Of a stretch of DNA of 64,000 bases, positions 7,407 through 15,937 are shown piece after piece. Below the pieces are notes generated by a model. The model searched no databases and was not told the DNA's origin. It saw nothing but the letters and a program-made list of their open reading frames with translations. Source of the stretch: Acidisoma silvae (GTDB lineage Bacteria; Pseudomonadota; Alphaproteobacteria; Acetobacterales; Acetobacteraceae); NCBI RefSeq assembly GCF_020618775.1, contig NZ_JAESVB010000013.1:1-64000 (forward strand), in the 5' to 3' direction. Positions within the stretch are counted from its first letter, which is position 1; each line of letters opens with the position of its first letter. A program made the translations under genes and the position numbers.

Positions 7407-8939
7407 TCAAGTGGGCAGGTCGAACGCGGGAGCGGGTGGGTTTACGGGAACACTGAAGAGGAAGGTTGTGCCCTTTCCTGCTTCGCTCGCCACGGTCAGC
7501 TGCCCATCATGGGCTTCCACAATTGTGCGACAGATCGAAAGTCCGACGCCCAGCCCCTCTGCCTTGGTCGTGACGAAGGGTTGGAAGAGACGGGCGCGCA
7601 CCGCATCGCTCAGCCCAGGTCCCGTATCGGTGACGGCGATCTCTATCCGTTCGCCGATGGCCTGGGCGCTCACCTTGAGGCGCTGTTCGGGGGAGCGTTC
7701 CATCGCCTCAATTGCGTTACGCATGAGATTGAGTAGGACTTGCTGCACTTGCACCCGGTCAACGAAAGCAATCTGTGCATCTGACGCAATATCCAGGGAG
7801 AGCGCCACGCGGCGGTTCTTCCCCGCGAGCACGAGAGCTGCCGTCTCGATGACCAATGCCTCTAGATCCTCCGCCGTTCGGGGATGCTCCTCCTTCTTCA
7901 CCAGTCGGCGGAGGCTCCCAACGATACCACGCGCACGCTCGGCCTGTTCGGCAACCTTTTCGAGGCCCTGGCGTAACAGTGGGTGCGAATTATCGTCCAG
8001 CAGTCGCCGCATGCCGCGCAGATAGTTCGCGACGGCGGTAAGCGGCTGGTTGACCTCATGGGCAAGTGCCGATGCCATCTGGCCGAGTTCGCTGAGGCGC
8101 GCAACGTGCATCAGTTCCGCCTGGAGTTCGGCAAGCCTTCGGTCGCGATCCTCGCGATCGGTCAAATCGCGGACAAAACCTGTAAAACAACGTTTACCCG
8201 GAACATTCGCCTCCCCAATCTGCAGATCCATGGGAAAGGTCGTGCCGTCCTTACGCCGCCCGGCCACTACGCGGCCGATGCCGATGATCCGCCGCTGCCC
8301 TGTATCCCGATAGCGCCTGAGGTAACCATCGTGAGCTGTGGCATATGGCTCCGGCATCAGCATCGAGACATTGCGCCCGATGACCTCCGCGGCCCCATAA
8401 CCGAACATCCGCTCGGCGGCGCGGCTAAAGAATTCTATCATCCCGCTCTCGTCGATAACGACCAGACCATCTGGGTTACTATCGAGGATCGTGCTTAGCA
8501 GCGCTTCCCTCTGCTGCAGAACCCCATTGAAATGCTGCGTCTCACTTAGGTCACGGGCGATGTCGGAAATGCCGATGACTGTCTGGTCGTGTCCCAGGAT
8601 CGGCGAAAGGGTCAGCGAAACAGGGATAGTTCGACCGTCCTTGGTGATCCGCTCGGTCTCAAAATGGGCGAGATGCTCACCTTGGCCGACCCGGTCCAGG
8701 ATCGACATCTCCTCAACTATACGATGCGGCGGTATGATGCGGCGGATGGACTGGCCGATGATCTCTGAGGCTGGATAGCCGAACAACCGCTCTGCGGCTG
8801 CATTCCAGTAAGTTACCTTTCCTGTCCGATCCTTGCCAACGATCGCATCATTGGATGACGTGGCGATGGCTGCCAGAAATGGCCAAATGTGATCTCCAAT
8901 CGGCCCTCGCGGCGCTGTCGGATCATCGAATCGCGGCAT
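7407..8939 (-). CDS. fixL: Oxygen-sensing histidine kinase FixL
   Basis: The 510-residue kinase has a first PAS domain (about 20-135), a second, heme-type PAS (about 145-262), a HisKA domain and an HATPase domain. The second PAS keeps FixL hallmarks: His203 in TAHDGYLRRYR, at the position of the heme-ligating His, and Arg223 in IIGIGR, at the position of the distal Arg that holds oxygen. The phosphorylated His is His294 (ALAHEVNQPL). ATP-binding boxes are NLMRNAIEAM, DTGPGLS and GVGLSICRTIVEAH. No membrane segment is visible, so it should be cytosolic. The ATG is preceded by AAAGG. It sits 53 bp downstream of fixJ, presumably in one operon. Oxygen sensing is inferred from the conserved heme residues. 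Confidence 0.92.
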   Translation of the reverse strand: MPRFDDPTAPRGPIGDHIWPFLAAIATSSNDAIVGKDRTGKVTYWNAAAERLFGYPASEIIGQSIRRIIPPHRIVEEMSILDRVGQGEHLAHFETERITKDGRTIPVSLTLSPILGHDQTVIGISDIARDLSETQHFNGVLQQREALLSTILDSNPDGLVVIDESGMIEFFSRAAERMFGYGAAEVIGRNVSMLMPEPYATAHDGYLRRYRDTGQRRIIGIGRVVAGRRKDGTTFPMDLQIGEANVPGKRCFTGFVRDLTDREDRDRRLAELQAELMHVARLSELGQMASALAHEVNQPLTAVANYLRGMRRLLDDNSHPLLRQGLEKVAEQAERARGIVGSLRRLVKKEEHPRTAEDLEALVIETAALVLAGKNRRVALSLDIASDAQIAFVDRVQVQQVLLNLMRNAIEAMERSPEQRLKVSAQAIGERIEIAVTDTGPGLSDAVRARLFQPFVTTKAEGLGVGLSICRTIVEAHDGQLTVASEAGKGTTFLFSVPVNPPAPAFDLPT

Positions 8940-8992
8940 GCAATACCTTTCCTATCGGCGGGTCGCGGCCAAGGCATAAAAATGTCGGGGGA

Positions 8993-9616
8993 TCAGCTTG
9001 ACTGGCCTGACGATCCGGCGGCCAGCACCAGTCGCACCAGATCCGGGAGCGTCTCCACGTTAAGCTTTCGCAGGACGCGAGCGCGATGGACGTCAATCGT
9101 CCGCGGGCTGGTTCCCAGCAAACGGGCCATCTCTTTATTCGAACGCCCCTCCGACAGAAGGCCGAGCACCTCCCGCTCGCGTGGGGTGAGCGCTGCGATG
9201 AGGTTGGCAGCCGTTTTCGTGATACAGGCGCTGCCCAGCGCCCGCCGATTATCCTCCAGCGCCCGCTGCAACGCCGTCAATAGCTGATCGTCGGCAAAGG
9301 GCTTTTCGATGAAATCGAGCGCCCCGGCCTTCATTGCTTGGACCGCAGCGGATACATCCCCAAATCCAGTCATTACGATGACCGGAAGATGCACGCCATC
9401 TTCCGCCAGCCGAGCTTGCAGCTCCAGGCCGGTCATCCCGGGCATGCGAAAGTCAGTCAGAATGCAGCCGGCAGGGGATAACGGAGCATTTAACAGTTGT
9501 TGCGCACTCGCATAGATCGCGGTTGCCATGCCCTCCGACTTCAACAAGAAGTCGATCGAGAGCCGGACTCCTTCGTCATCATCGACGATATGGACCGTCT
9601 GCGCCACTTCCATCAT
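8993..9616 (-). CDS. fixJ: Two-component response regulator FixJ
   Basis: The protein has 207 residues: an N-terminal receiver (VDDDEGVR; phosphoacceptor Asp55 in LTDFRMPGMTGLE; Thr in VIVMTGFGD; Lys in FIEKPF) and a C-terminal LuxR/GerE helix-turn-helix (LTPREREVLGLLSEGRSNKE, then TIDVHRARVLRKL). This is the FixJ length and architecture. It is the first gene of the fixJ-fixL pair and is transcribed away from the FixK-like gene at 9800. In the known circuit FixL phosphorylates FixJ at low oxygen and FixJ activates fixK. The start may be the second Met (9613), which is better spaced from GAGG. Confidence 0.92.
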   Translation of the reverse strand: MMEVAQTVHIVDDDEGVRLSIDFLLKSEGMATAIYASAQQLLNAPLSPAGCILTDFRMPGMTGLELQARLAEDGVHLPVIVMTGFGDVSAAVQAMKAGALDFIEKPFADDQLLTALQRALEDNRRALGSACITKTAANLIAALTPREREVLGLLSEGRSNKEMARLLGTSPRTIDVHRARVLRKLNVETLPDLVRLVLAAGSSGQSS

Positions 9617-9799
9617 TACCTCATCGGTGACATCCGCCGCATGAGCCGATGTCTTATCTACGGAGGGCGGCAGAGCGCCATCCGCGTCGCATCATCAGAA
9701 TGAGAAGACCATAGGTAATTTCACGTACGCGACCAAACGAATTTTACCCGAAGACCCACAAGTGCATCCTCCTTCTGCCAGCAGCATTCGGAGCCCATA

Positions 9800-10546
9800 A
9801 TGTTTGCATCATTGCCCGCATCCACGATCATTTACAGCCCTGGCCGCCACAAGGCCGATCAAGAAGCAATGCCTTTGTCTTCTAGCGGGACATGCATTGC
9901 TAAATCAGCCTCCCCGATCGACAACGGTTATCTCAGGGGACGACTGGATGGCGTCGGCTCCTCAGTCGAGGTCGCCAAGGGCCAAGAAATTGTCGGCCAA
10001 GGTGACAGGGCAGACTCCTGTTTCGAGGTGATCCACGGCTGTGTGCGAACACTGCAGCGTCTAGAGGACGGACGCTCCCAGGTGAGCGAGTTCCTTTTGC
10101 CGGGCGACATCTTTGGGCTTGATGCCAGCGGCGAGCATGAGTTCGCCGCCGAGGCGGTGACAGCCGCGACTATTCGTCGCGTGCGCTTATGCACGATTGA
10201 CCTTCTGACGCGGGAAGACGCAGCCTTTGAACAAGATCTGCGCCACCACCTGTGCTATCAGATCAAGGCCGCTCGCCGGCGCCTCGTGGCCCTCGGCCGC
10301 ATGACGGCCGCAGAGAAAATCGCAGGCTTCCTTCTCGAGATGAGCGGGCGCCTGGATGCGTCAGAGCAGGGAGCGGTGAAGCTGCCGATGTGCCGTGGGG
10401 ACATTGCGGATTATCTCGGTCTGACAATCGAGACCGTTTCCCGTTGCATGACTGACCTGAAGCGCCGGAATGTCATCAGCCTCCACGGATCGTTGATCGC
10501 AATCCTTGATCGGCGGCTGTTGGCGACGAAAGAGACCCTTCACTGA
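9800..10546 (+). CDS. Crp/Fnr-family regulator, FixK-like
   Basis: The 248-residue protein has a cyclic-nucleotide-binding-like barrel (about 45-150, with FEVIHGCVRTLQRLEDGRSQ and FLLPGDIFGLD), a dimerisation helix, and a winged helix whose recognition helix is LTIETVSRCMTDL. The E..SR triplet is that of FNR/FixK proteins that bind TTGAT half-sites. The N-terminal Fe-S cysteine cluster of true FNR is absent. It should therefore take its oxygen input from FixL/FixJ, which are encoded divergently 183 bp away. The ATG follows GGAGCCC. It is a candidate activator for the four boxes in this window. Confidence 0.88.
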   Translation: MFASLPASTIIYSPGRHKADQEAMPLSSSGTCIAKSASPIDNGYLRGRLDGVGSSVEVAKGQEIVGQGDRADSCFEVIHGCVRTLQRLEDGRSQVSEFLLPGDIFGLDASGEHEFAAEAVTAATIRRVRLCTIDLLTREDAAFEQDLRHHLCYQIKAARRRLVALGRMTAAEKIAGFLLEMSGRLDASEQGAVKLPMCRGDIADYLGLTIETVSRCMTDLKRRNVISLHGSLIAILDRRLLATKETLH

Positions 10547-10857
10547 CCTAAAGCACCGATAGCTAAAGGAAAATCCCGCTTACCCAGCAAAATCGCCTTT
10601 TGCTCACCGACGACCGATGAGAACAAAGCACTGACCTTTCTGTCAAGAGATCCTGCAAGTCGAGCAATTATCAACATCAAGGACGCGCGTTCTGTCCTAT
10701 TTCAGATGATCTATGCGATTGTGCCCTCAGCGAACGCATCTGCATAGTCAGCCGAAAACCGACTGTCCTTATGCTTATGCTCGACCAACCAGCCCCGCCG
10801 CACAGGTTCGAGCGCGCCTCGAACGGTCCCCCCTGCGGTTAGGCAGGAGCGTCGTCT
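10547..10857. other. Intergenic, no gene recognised
   Basis: The 311-bp gap lies between the convergently transcribed FixK-like and MarR genes. I see no recognisable frame and no strong hairpin with a T-run. Short dyads are present but nothing I can name. Confidence 0.5.
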
Positions 10858-11415
10858 TCAGGTGACTTTCTTACGAGAAGGCAATTTCGGCACCGTGTCC
10901 TTCAAACTGGCCGTCGACCGCGCGAGGGCCGTCAGAAGGCTGATCAGGCTATCGACGTCCTTAACAGAGAACTGCGAGAGAAGCTGTTCTTCACGGACCA
11001 AGGCGACCTCCGCGATACGATCATACAAGCGACGTCCCTTAACGGTCAGGGATGTCACGCGTGAACGGCCGCTGCCATTCCGCGAAGCCACAAGCTTCTG
11101 CTCTTCCATCCGCGTCAATCCGCGACTAATCGCCGCCTTGTCGAGCCCGGCCGCCTTGGCAATCTCAGGCGATGAGATCCCAGGGGCCGCGGCGAGCGCC
11201 GCCAGCATGTACCACTCGCTCAAGCCGATGCCATAGTGCATACGGAGAAAACGGGATGTTCCCCCTTCCAACTTGTTCGCGACGGCTCGAAGCAGACCCG
11301 GCACGTAACGGTCCGCGGAAATGACCGGACCCGTTCCCGCCTTGCTGGAGACCGATGTTCCATCACCTTGCGATGGCGCATGATGCTTTGCTTTAGAAAC
11401 TTTGAGAACCGCCAC
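10858..11415 (-). CDS. MarR-family transcriptional regulator
   Basis: The 185-residue protein carries a MarR winged helix at about 60-150: GIGLSEWYMLAALAAAPGIS, EIAKAAGLDKAAISRGLTRM, and the wing KLVASRNGSGRSRVTSLTVK. N- and C-terminal tails are low-complexity and basic. The start is GTG 11415, preceded by AAGGA at about 9 nt. Family members repress efflux, catabolic or stress genes and are released by small phenolic or acidic ligands. No divergent target gene is intact here, so the regulon is unknown. Confidence 0.88.
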   Translation of the reverse strand: MAVLKVSKAKHHAPSQGDGTSVSSKAGTGPVISADRYVPGLLRAVANKLEGGTSRFLRMHYGIGLSEWYMLAALAAAPGISSPEIAKAAGLDKAAISRGLTRMEEQKLVASRNGSGRSRVTSLTVKGRRLYDRIAEVALVREEQLLSQFSVKDVDSLISLLTALARSTASLKDTVPKLPSRKKVT

Positions 11416-12116
11416 GGGCCTAATCCTTCACGCTTTCGTTTATCCCAAACGGATGTGTTTGGGTGACATCGGCCTTGGACTTGGCAGTTCAAGCTCCGAA
11501 TTGCTTTCACATCCTTGCGCCTCACGGCAAAATTATGGCACTCGGGACGTCCATTCCCGACATCTGGGCTACAGCCCACCCCATCAGCCTCGTCCGAGGT
11601 GCGCGCCGGCTATCTCCTGCAAAGACATCGCCTATACGGGACGCCATCCTCCTGATGCCCTCGCGCTTCGGTGGTCGCAGAGTAGTGTGCAGCAACGGAC
11701 CTGCTGCTCGAGCAGCAGGTCCCACGAAAACCTCCATCCGAGTAGCTCGTCCAAACTCACTTAGGCCAACTCAACGACACAAACGGCAAATTCCTTCCGT
11801 CATTTCTATGTGGCGGGGTGTCGCACTTCCTAGCTGCTCGTGCCATCATCTCCAGGCGGTTCAGCTGCGACGCTCCCGAACGGCCGCACGCCGAAAAACC
11901 AACAAAGGGGATCTGGGTGCCGATCTCTCGCTGCAACCGAACCTGTTGGTCGATCGGCAGTATCCGACCTCAGAGCAGACAGGATTGATCAACGAAACCT
12001 CTTCCATGCATGTTCGCGAGGACATTTGCTATCTAAACCGTAACGACCGTTCCAAAGGTGCCCGGCTTCGGTCTGCCGATTAGTCTGACAAATCTCCGAT
12101 GATCCTAGGGAAGACG
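11416..12116. other. 700-bp stretch without a convincing gene; holds a perfect palindrome
   Basis: Open frames exist on both strands (for example 11463-12083 plus and 11522-11737 minus). Their products are Arg/Pro/Ser-rich with no domain, and no frame has a convincing ribosome binding site. This is probably decayed coding sequence. The only clear structure is the 26-bp palindrome at 11697-11722, listed separately. Confidence 0.4.
11697..11722. repeat. 26-bp perfect palindrome
   Basis: The half-site GGACCTGCTGCTC is followed at once by its exact reverse complement, axis between 11709 and 11710, with no loop. No T-run follows on either side, so a simple terminator is unlikely. It could be an operator, a cruciform-prone site or the junction of an inverted duplication. 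Confidence 0.7.
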
Positions 12117-12371
12117 GTGCAAGCCATGAACGTGATGGACAACAAGCGACTCGCTTGTGAGCTTGTCGAGGCAGCAGCCCAAGCCATGGCAACGCTCGAC
12201 GGTGGCCCTCCGACCGATCGTGTGCTCCAGGCCTATCGCGGAGACGCGAAGGCGATAGCAACGGCTGTGATCGTGCGGCTCGCAGGATCGAGCAGGGCGT
12301 CTGGTTTTCCGAAGGGTGCCCTTGTGGCCAAGGCTCTCGCATTCCTGGCGGAAGAGATGAGAAAGCTTTAA
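12117..12371 (+). CDS. Small hypothetical protein (84 aa)
   Basis: The frame has codon usage like its functional neighbours and encodes a mostly helical, soluble protein (KRLACELVEAAAQAMATLDG, then a second helical part ending FLAEEMRKL). I chose GTG 12117 because AGGGAAG lies just upstream. ATG 12126 would remove three residues, and ATG 12099 would lengthen it but lacks a ribosome binding site. No membrane segment or known domain is seen. It stands alone between decayed sequence and a lipoprotein gene. Confidence 0.5.
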   Translation: MQAMNVMDNKRLACELVEAAAQAMATLDGGPPTDRVLQAYRGDAKAIATAVIVRLAGSSRASGFPKGALVAKALAFLAEEMRKL

Positions 12372-12672
12372 CGGCAAATGTAAACTTACTGACCCCGCTC
12401 GCCTGGGCTTTGCTCAATATGACGACAGGCGCTCTGTCCGACCAGGACGAGCCGACGGAACAAATCCCGAGAAACTTCCAAGAGGACGTCTGGAGACGCC
12501 CCAAAGGAGGAACGCGTAAAAGGCGGCAACAGCGCGTGTCCCACACTGATCAAGAGGGGGCGGTCAAGCAGAAGTGCCCATTCCTGCCTCGTTACCTCGA
12601 GTTGATGCCGGACGATCTGCCTTGGCCTCACTATTCGATGGTCGTCTCCATTTTCTCTTTGTAACGCTGACG
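12372..12672. other. Intergenic, no gene recognised
   Basis: About 300 bp lie between the small hypothetical gene and the convergent lipoprotein gene. Overlapping frames on both strands here have no start signal or similarity I can name. Confidence 0.4.
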
Positions 12673-13068
12673 TTACCAGATCATCGCCCAGAGTGCACCG
12701 TCACTGGTTTGGCACTCGCCGCTGCCATGCCCCACCGTCTTGTTGTGGCCCCGGCAAACGATCTGGATGTGCGGCCCAGTGGCAAGAAACCAAGCAGACC
12801 CATCCGTGGTAGCTGGCGTTGGGGTTGACTGACCATCGAAAATGGATCCGCCATTCCTGAAGGCCACACGGTAGCGACCCTTCAGGATCTCTCCATTCCT
12901 CATCGTAATTGTGACTGGCCCGCTTCCCATTCCCGTTCGAATAAATTCAATCTTAAGCGGTCCGAACTGCTTGGCCTCCGCGTTCAAGGGAAAGGTAGTC
13001 GCCGTGTCAGTACAAGCGCACAGGATGACCATAAGAGCAGTGACAGCCGATTCAATGGCGGCCCACAT
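12673..13068 (-). CDS. Small putative lipoprotein (131 aa)
   Basis: The ATG at 13068 follows GGGAG at 6 nt. The N-terminus is a lipoprotein signal (AAIESAVTALMVILCAC, lipobox-like ILCAC). The mature part is a beta-rich domain (KIEFIRTGMGSGPVTITMRN, GEILKGRYRVAF) with a few late cysteines and ends in WAMIW. It should be tethered to a membrane and face the periplasm. I recognise no named family. Similar small lipoproteins of unknown function occur in many Proteobacteria. It is transcribed toward the hypothetical gene at 12117. Confidence 0.65.
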   Translation of the reverse strand: MWAAIESAVTALMVILCACTDTATTFPLNAEAKQFGPLKIEFIRTGMGSGPVTITMRNGEILKGRYRVAFRNGGSIFDGQSTPTPATTDGSAWFLATGPHIQIVCRGHNKTVGHGSGECQTSDGALWAMIW

Positions 13069-13226
13069 CGACGTCTCCCTCAAAGGACGATACGATCACA
13101 CGCTCATCCCGCATAGGGAAGCCGTTTTTCATCCACGCGAGTGTTCGGGGCATAATCAGCACTCGGGCCCTTCAGCACAAGCAGTTACACATGTATGGCT
13201 CACTGCGAACATAAGGCCGGAACAGA

Positions 13227-14258
13227 ATGAAAATCTGTATTTTTGGTGCTGGCGCGATCGGTGGCTACCTGGCGGTGGAGCTGTCCCTTGCAGGACATAA
13301 CGTTTCAGTCATCGCCCGTGGCGCGCACCTTGCGGCGATCCAGCAAAACGGCCTGACATTACTGACGGGTGACGTCACAAAGCATGCTGAAATAGAAGCG
13401 AGTGATAATTCAGGGCGGTTTGGTCCGCAGGATCTCGTTATCTCCGCGCTTAAGGCCCATCAAGCGCATGCGAGCGTGACACAATTTCTTCCGCTTCTGG
13501 GGAAAGAGACACCTATCGTCGCCGCGGTGAATGGGATTCCATTGGATTCCATGTGGTACTTTTATAAGACCGGCGGTCCATTCGACGGTCTCCCTGTCGA
13601 ATCAGTGGATGCCGGCGGACGCCAGTGGACGATCCTTGGTCCGGAGCGAGCCATCGGATGTGTCATCGATCCCGCCTGCGAGGTCATTACACCAGGGATC
13701 ATAAAGCACACTATGTTCAATCGATTCACGCTTGGAGAGCCTGACGGGACACGGTCCGAACGCGTCCGGGTTCTAAGCAAGATATTGTCCGAAGCTGGGT
13801 TTGACGCGCCAATTCGTGACAATATTCGCTGGAATGTTTGGCTCAAGCTGTGGGGAAACGTATGCTTCAACCCGATTAGCGCTCTTACCTACGCAACGCT
13901 TGATCGAATAACGACAGAAGCCGGCCTATTAACTTTATGCAAAGCCATGATGGCTGAAACTCAGTCTGTCAACGAGGCGCATGGCATTCATATTCCGCAC
14001 GAAATGGCCGATCGGCGCTTAGCCGCTGCTGGCTTGGTCATCGGGCATAAGATGTCCATGCTCCAAGATCTCGAGCGCGGCCGGTCGATGGAAATTGATG
14101 CACTCGTGACGTCCGTTCAGGAGCTAGGCCGCCTTGCGGGATTGCGAACACCGTTGATTGACACCGTACTATCCTTGATACAGGAACGCGCGAGAACCGC
14201 GGGACTTTACCCCACAGATAGTCCGAAATCATCGTCAATGTCACTTCGGAATGAATGA
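13227..14258 (+). CDS. 2-dehydropantoate 2-reductase family protein (PanE/ApbA)
   Basis: The 343-residue protein starts with the NADPH-binding motif (KICIFGAGAIGGYLAVELSL, GxGxxG at 7-12). It has the family's central block AAVNGIPLDSMWYF and a C-terminal helical domain with NIRWNVWLKLWGNVCFNPISALT, which carries the Lys and Asn that bind substrate. PanE makes pantoate for coenzyme A. Stand-alone paralogues with W/Y-rich loops (GGPFDGLPVESVDAGG here) often act on other 2-oxo acids. There is no pantothenate operon around, so the true substrate is open. No strong ribosome binding site is visible (AAGG about 12 nt upstream). Confidence 0.85.
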   Translation: MKICIFGAGAIGGYLAVELSLAGHNVSVIARGAHLAAIQQNGLTLLTGDVTKHAEIEASDNSGRFGPQDLVISALKAHQAHASVTQFLPLLGKETPIVAAVNGIPLDSMWYFYKTGGPFDGLPVESVDAGGRQWTILGPERAIGCVIDPACEVITPGIIKHTMFNRFTLGEPDGTRSERVRVLSKILSEAGFDAPIRDNIRWNVWLKLWGNVCFNPISALTYATLDRITTEAGLLTLCKAMMAETQSVNEAHGIHIPHEMADRRLAAAGLVIGHKMSMLQDLERGRSMEIDALVTSVQELGRLAGLRTPLIDTVLSLIQERARTAGLYPTDSPKSSSMSLRNE

Positions 14259-14406
14259 CTACTGGAATGTCGCGGCCCCCTTTCCCTTCATGGCAGCAAA
14301 CGCCGACTTTTCAGGAGCGACATTCCAAGACCAAAACCCCGAAAGCTGCGATCAACTATCAACCTTTCCAAAATAGATGCCATGACCGCAGGTATCTGCT
14401 AAAGTT

Positions 14407-15468
14407 GTGGGCATGAAGAGAGACGGTCGTGCCCTGGATCATTCGATATTGACGGAGCTGCGCAAGCGCGGCGTTGCCGCGGTACAGTCGGGTGAAAGCC
14501 CGGTGCAGGTCGCTGCGGCGTTGGGCGTCAATCTTCGGACTTTATTTCGTTGGCTGGCGCTGTATCGGCGTGGTGGGTGGGATCAGCTCGACGCCAACAA
14601 GCGTGGCGGTCGCCCACCCAAGCTTGACGGGCGTGCGCTGCGCTGGATTTACTAGACCCTTTCGACCAAGAACCCGTTACAGCTGAACTTTCCGTTTGCC
14701 CTTTGGACGATCGCGATGGTGCAAGCACTGATCACCGAGCGCTTTGGCGTGAAATTGGGGCATAGTTCCGTCGCCCGTTTGCTGCATCAGTTAGGCCTGA
14801 GTGCTCAGCGCTCTCTGTGGCGCGCCTATCAGCAAAATCCGGAAACAGTGAAACGGTGGCTGGAAACAGAATATCCCGACATTCGTAGGCAGGCGAAGCG
14901 TGCAGGCGCGCAGATTTTCTTCGCCGAAGAGGCTGGTGTGCGTTCCGACTTCCACAGTGGCACGACCTGGGGGCCCCGTGGCCAGACGCCAATCGTATCC
15001 AGCACCGGCGCGCGCTTCGGTGTCAATCTGATCTCGGCGATCAGCGCTCAAGGGCAACTTCGCTTCATGCTGACCGAGGGCCGGGTAACCGGGGCCGTGT
15101 TTATCGAGTTTCTCAAGCGATTGCTGGCCAACGCAACCGCTCCCCTCTTCGTCATTGTCGATGGTCACCCCACACACCGCGCGAAAGCGGTTACCCAGTT
15201 CGTGGCGGCCCAACAAGGTCGGCTGGCCTTGTTCCACCTGCCACCCTATTCGCCGGATTTGAACCCGGACGAGTTGGTACGGAACGATCTGAAAACCCAC
15301 GGCACGGGGCGGAAGCTGATCACTTCGCCAACTCAGCTGCGCCAGGCAGTCCTTTCCCAAATGCGGCAGTTGCAGAAGCACCCGCGTTGGTGCGCAGCTT
15401 CTTCCATGCTCCGACCACGCTATACGCCCGGCTTTGATGGCAACTATTATGGGAAGGTTAATAACTAA
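14407..15468 (+). pseudogene. IS630-family transposase interrupted by an in-frame TAG
   Basis: One frame runs from 14407 to 15468 except for a TAG at 14653-14655 (after ALRWIY). Upstream are the paired HTH domains (AAVQSGESPVQVAAALGVNL; GGRPPKLDGRAL). Downstream is the DDE core: FFAEEAGVRSDF (most relatives have Asp where the first E stands), FVIVDGHPTHRAKAV (second Asp) and YSPDLNPDELVRNDLK (third acidic site). The C-terminus is a normal length. The stop and the Asp-to-Glu change suggest a dead copy. I could not define clean inverted repeats. Confidence 0.8.
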
Positions 15469-15573
15469 GTTCTTCCCTTGGTTCCAGAAAAGCTTGCCAC
15501 AAGCCGAGCATTCTGGAGTGGAATGCGGAGCGCATAGAGCGTCAGTCATGGCGTGCTCTCACACCCCAACACC

Positions 15574-15867
15574 TCAAGCGCGATCTTCACGCGGCTGCGC
15601 GACGAGATCCTCATATTCCGGATGTCGTCTAATGAACCCAGCGATGAACGCACATTCCGGCACCACCAACTGGTGCCGGTGTCGTACCTCGTCCAGGACC
15701 GCCCGCACAAGCGCTGAACCCAGCCCTTGGCCTTCGAGTGCACGCGGAACGTCGGTATGTATCAAAACCAGCTGGCCTTTCTCTTGCCGATAGCTCACGA
15801 AGGCTGTCGCTCTATCTTTGGTCAGCTCAAACCGGCGGAGATGGATATTGTCTGTCACGTCATTCAC
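15574..15867 (-). CDS. GNAT-fold N-acetyltransferase, YidJ-like (COG2388)
   Basis: The product is small (97 residues), like YidJ-type proteins. It holds a condensed acetyl-CoA site, HTDVPRALEGQGLGSALVRA, followed by VPECAFIAGFIRRHPEYEDL, the family signature near the C-terminus. The start GTG 15867 is supported by AGGAG at 7 nt; longer upstream starts lack such a site. It lies 70 bp after oxc on the same strand and may be cotranscribed with it. The substrate is unknown. Confidence 0.8.
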   Translation of the reverse strand: MNDVTDNIHLRRFELTKDRATAFVSYRQEKGQLVLIHTDVPRALEGQGLGSALVRAVLDEVRHRHQLVVPECAFIAGFIRRHPEYEDLVAQPREDRA

Positions 15868-15937
15868 GAACTGTCTCCTGGCGCACAAGGCGATGCCGCC
15901 GAGGAGGAGTTGCTCCCTCACCCAGCCGGCCGCGACA

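Noticed and set aside
11463-12083. 206-codon plus-strand frame
   Set aside because: No ribosome binding site, no domain, Arg/Ser/Pro-rich; it runs through the palindrome at 11697. Not a credible gene.
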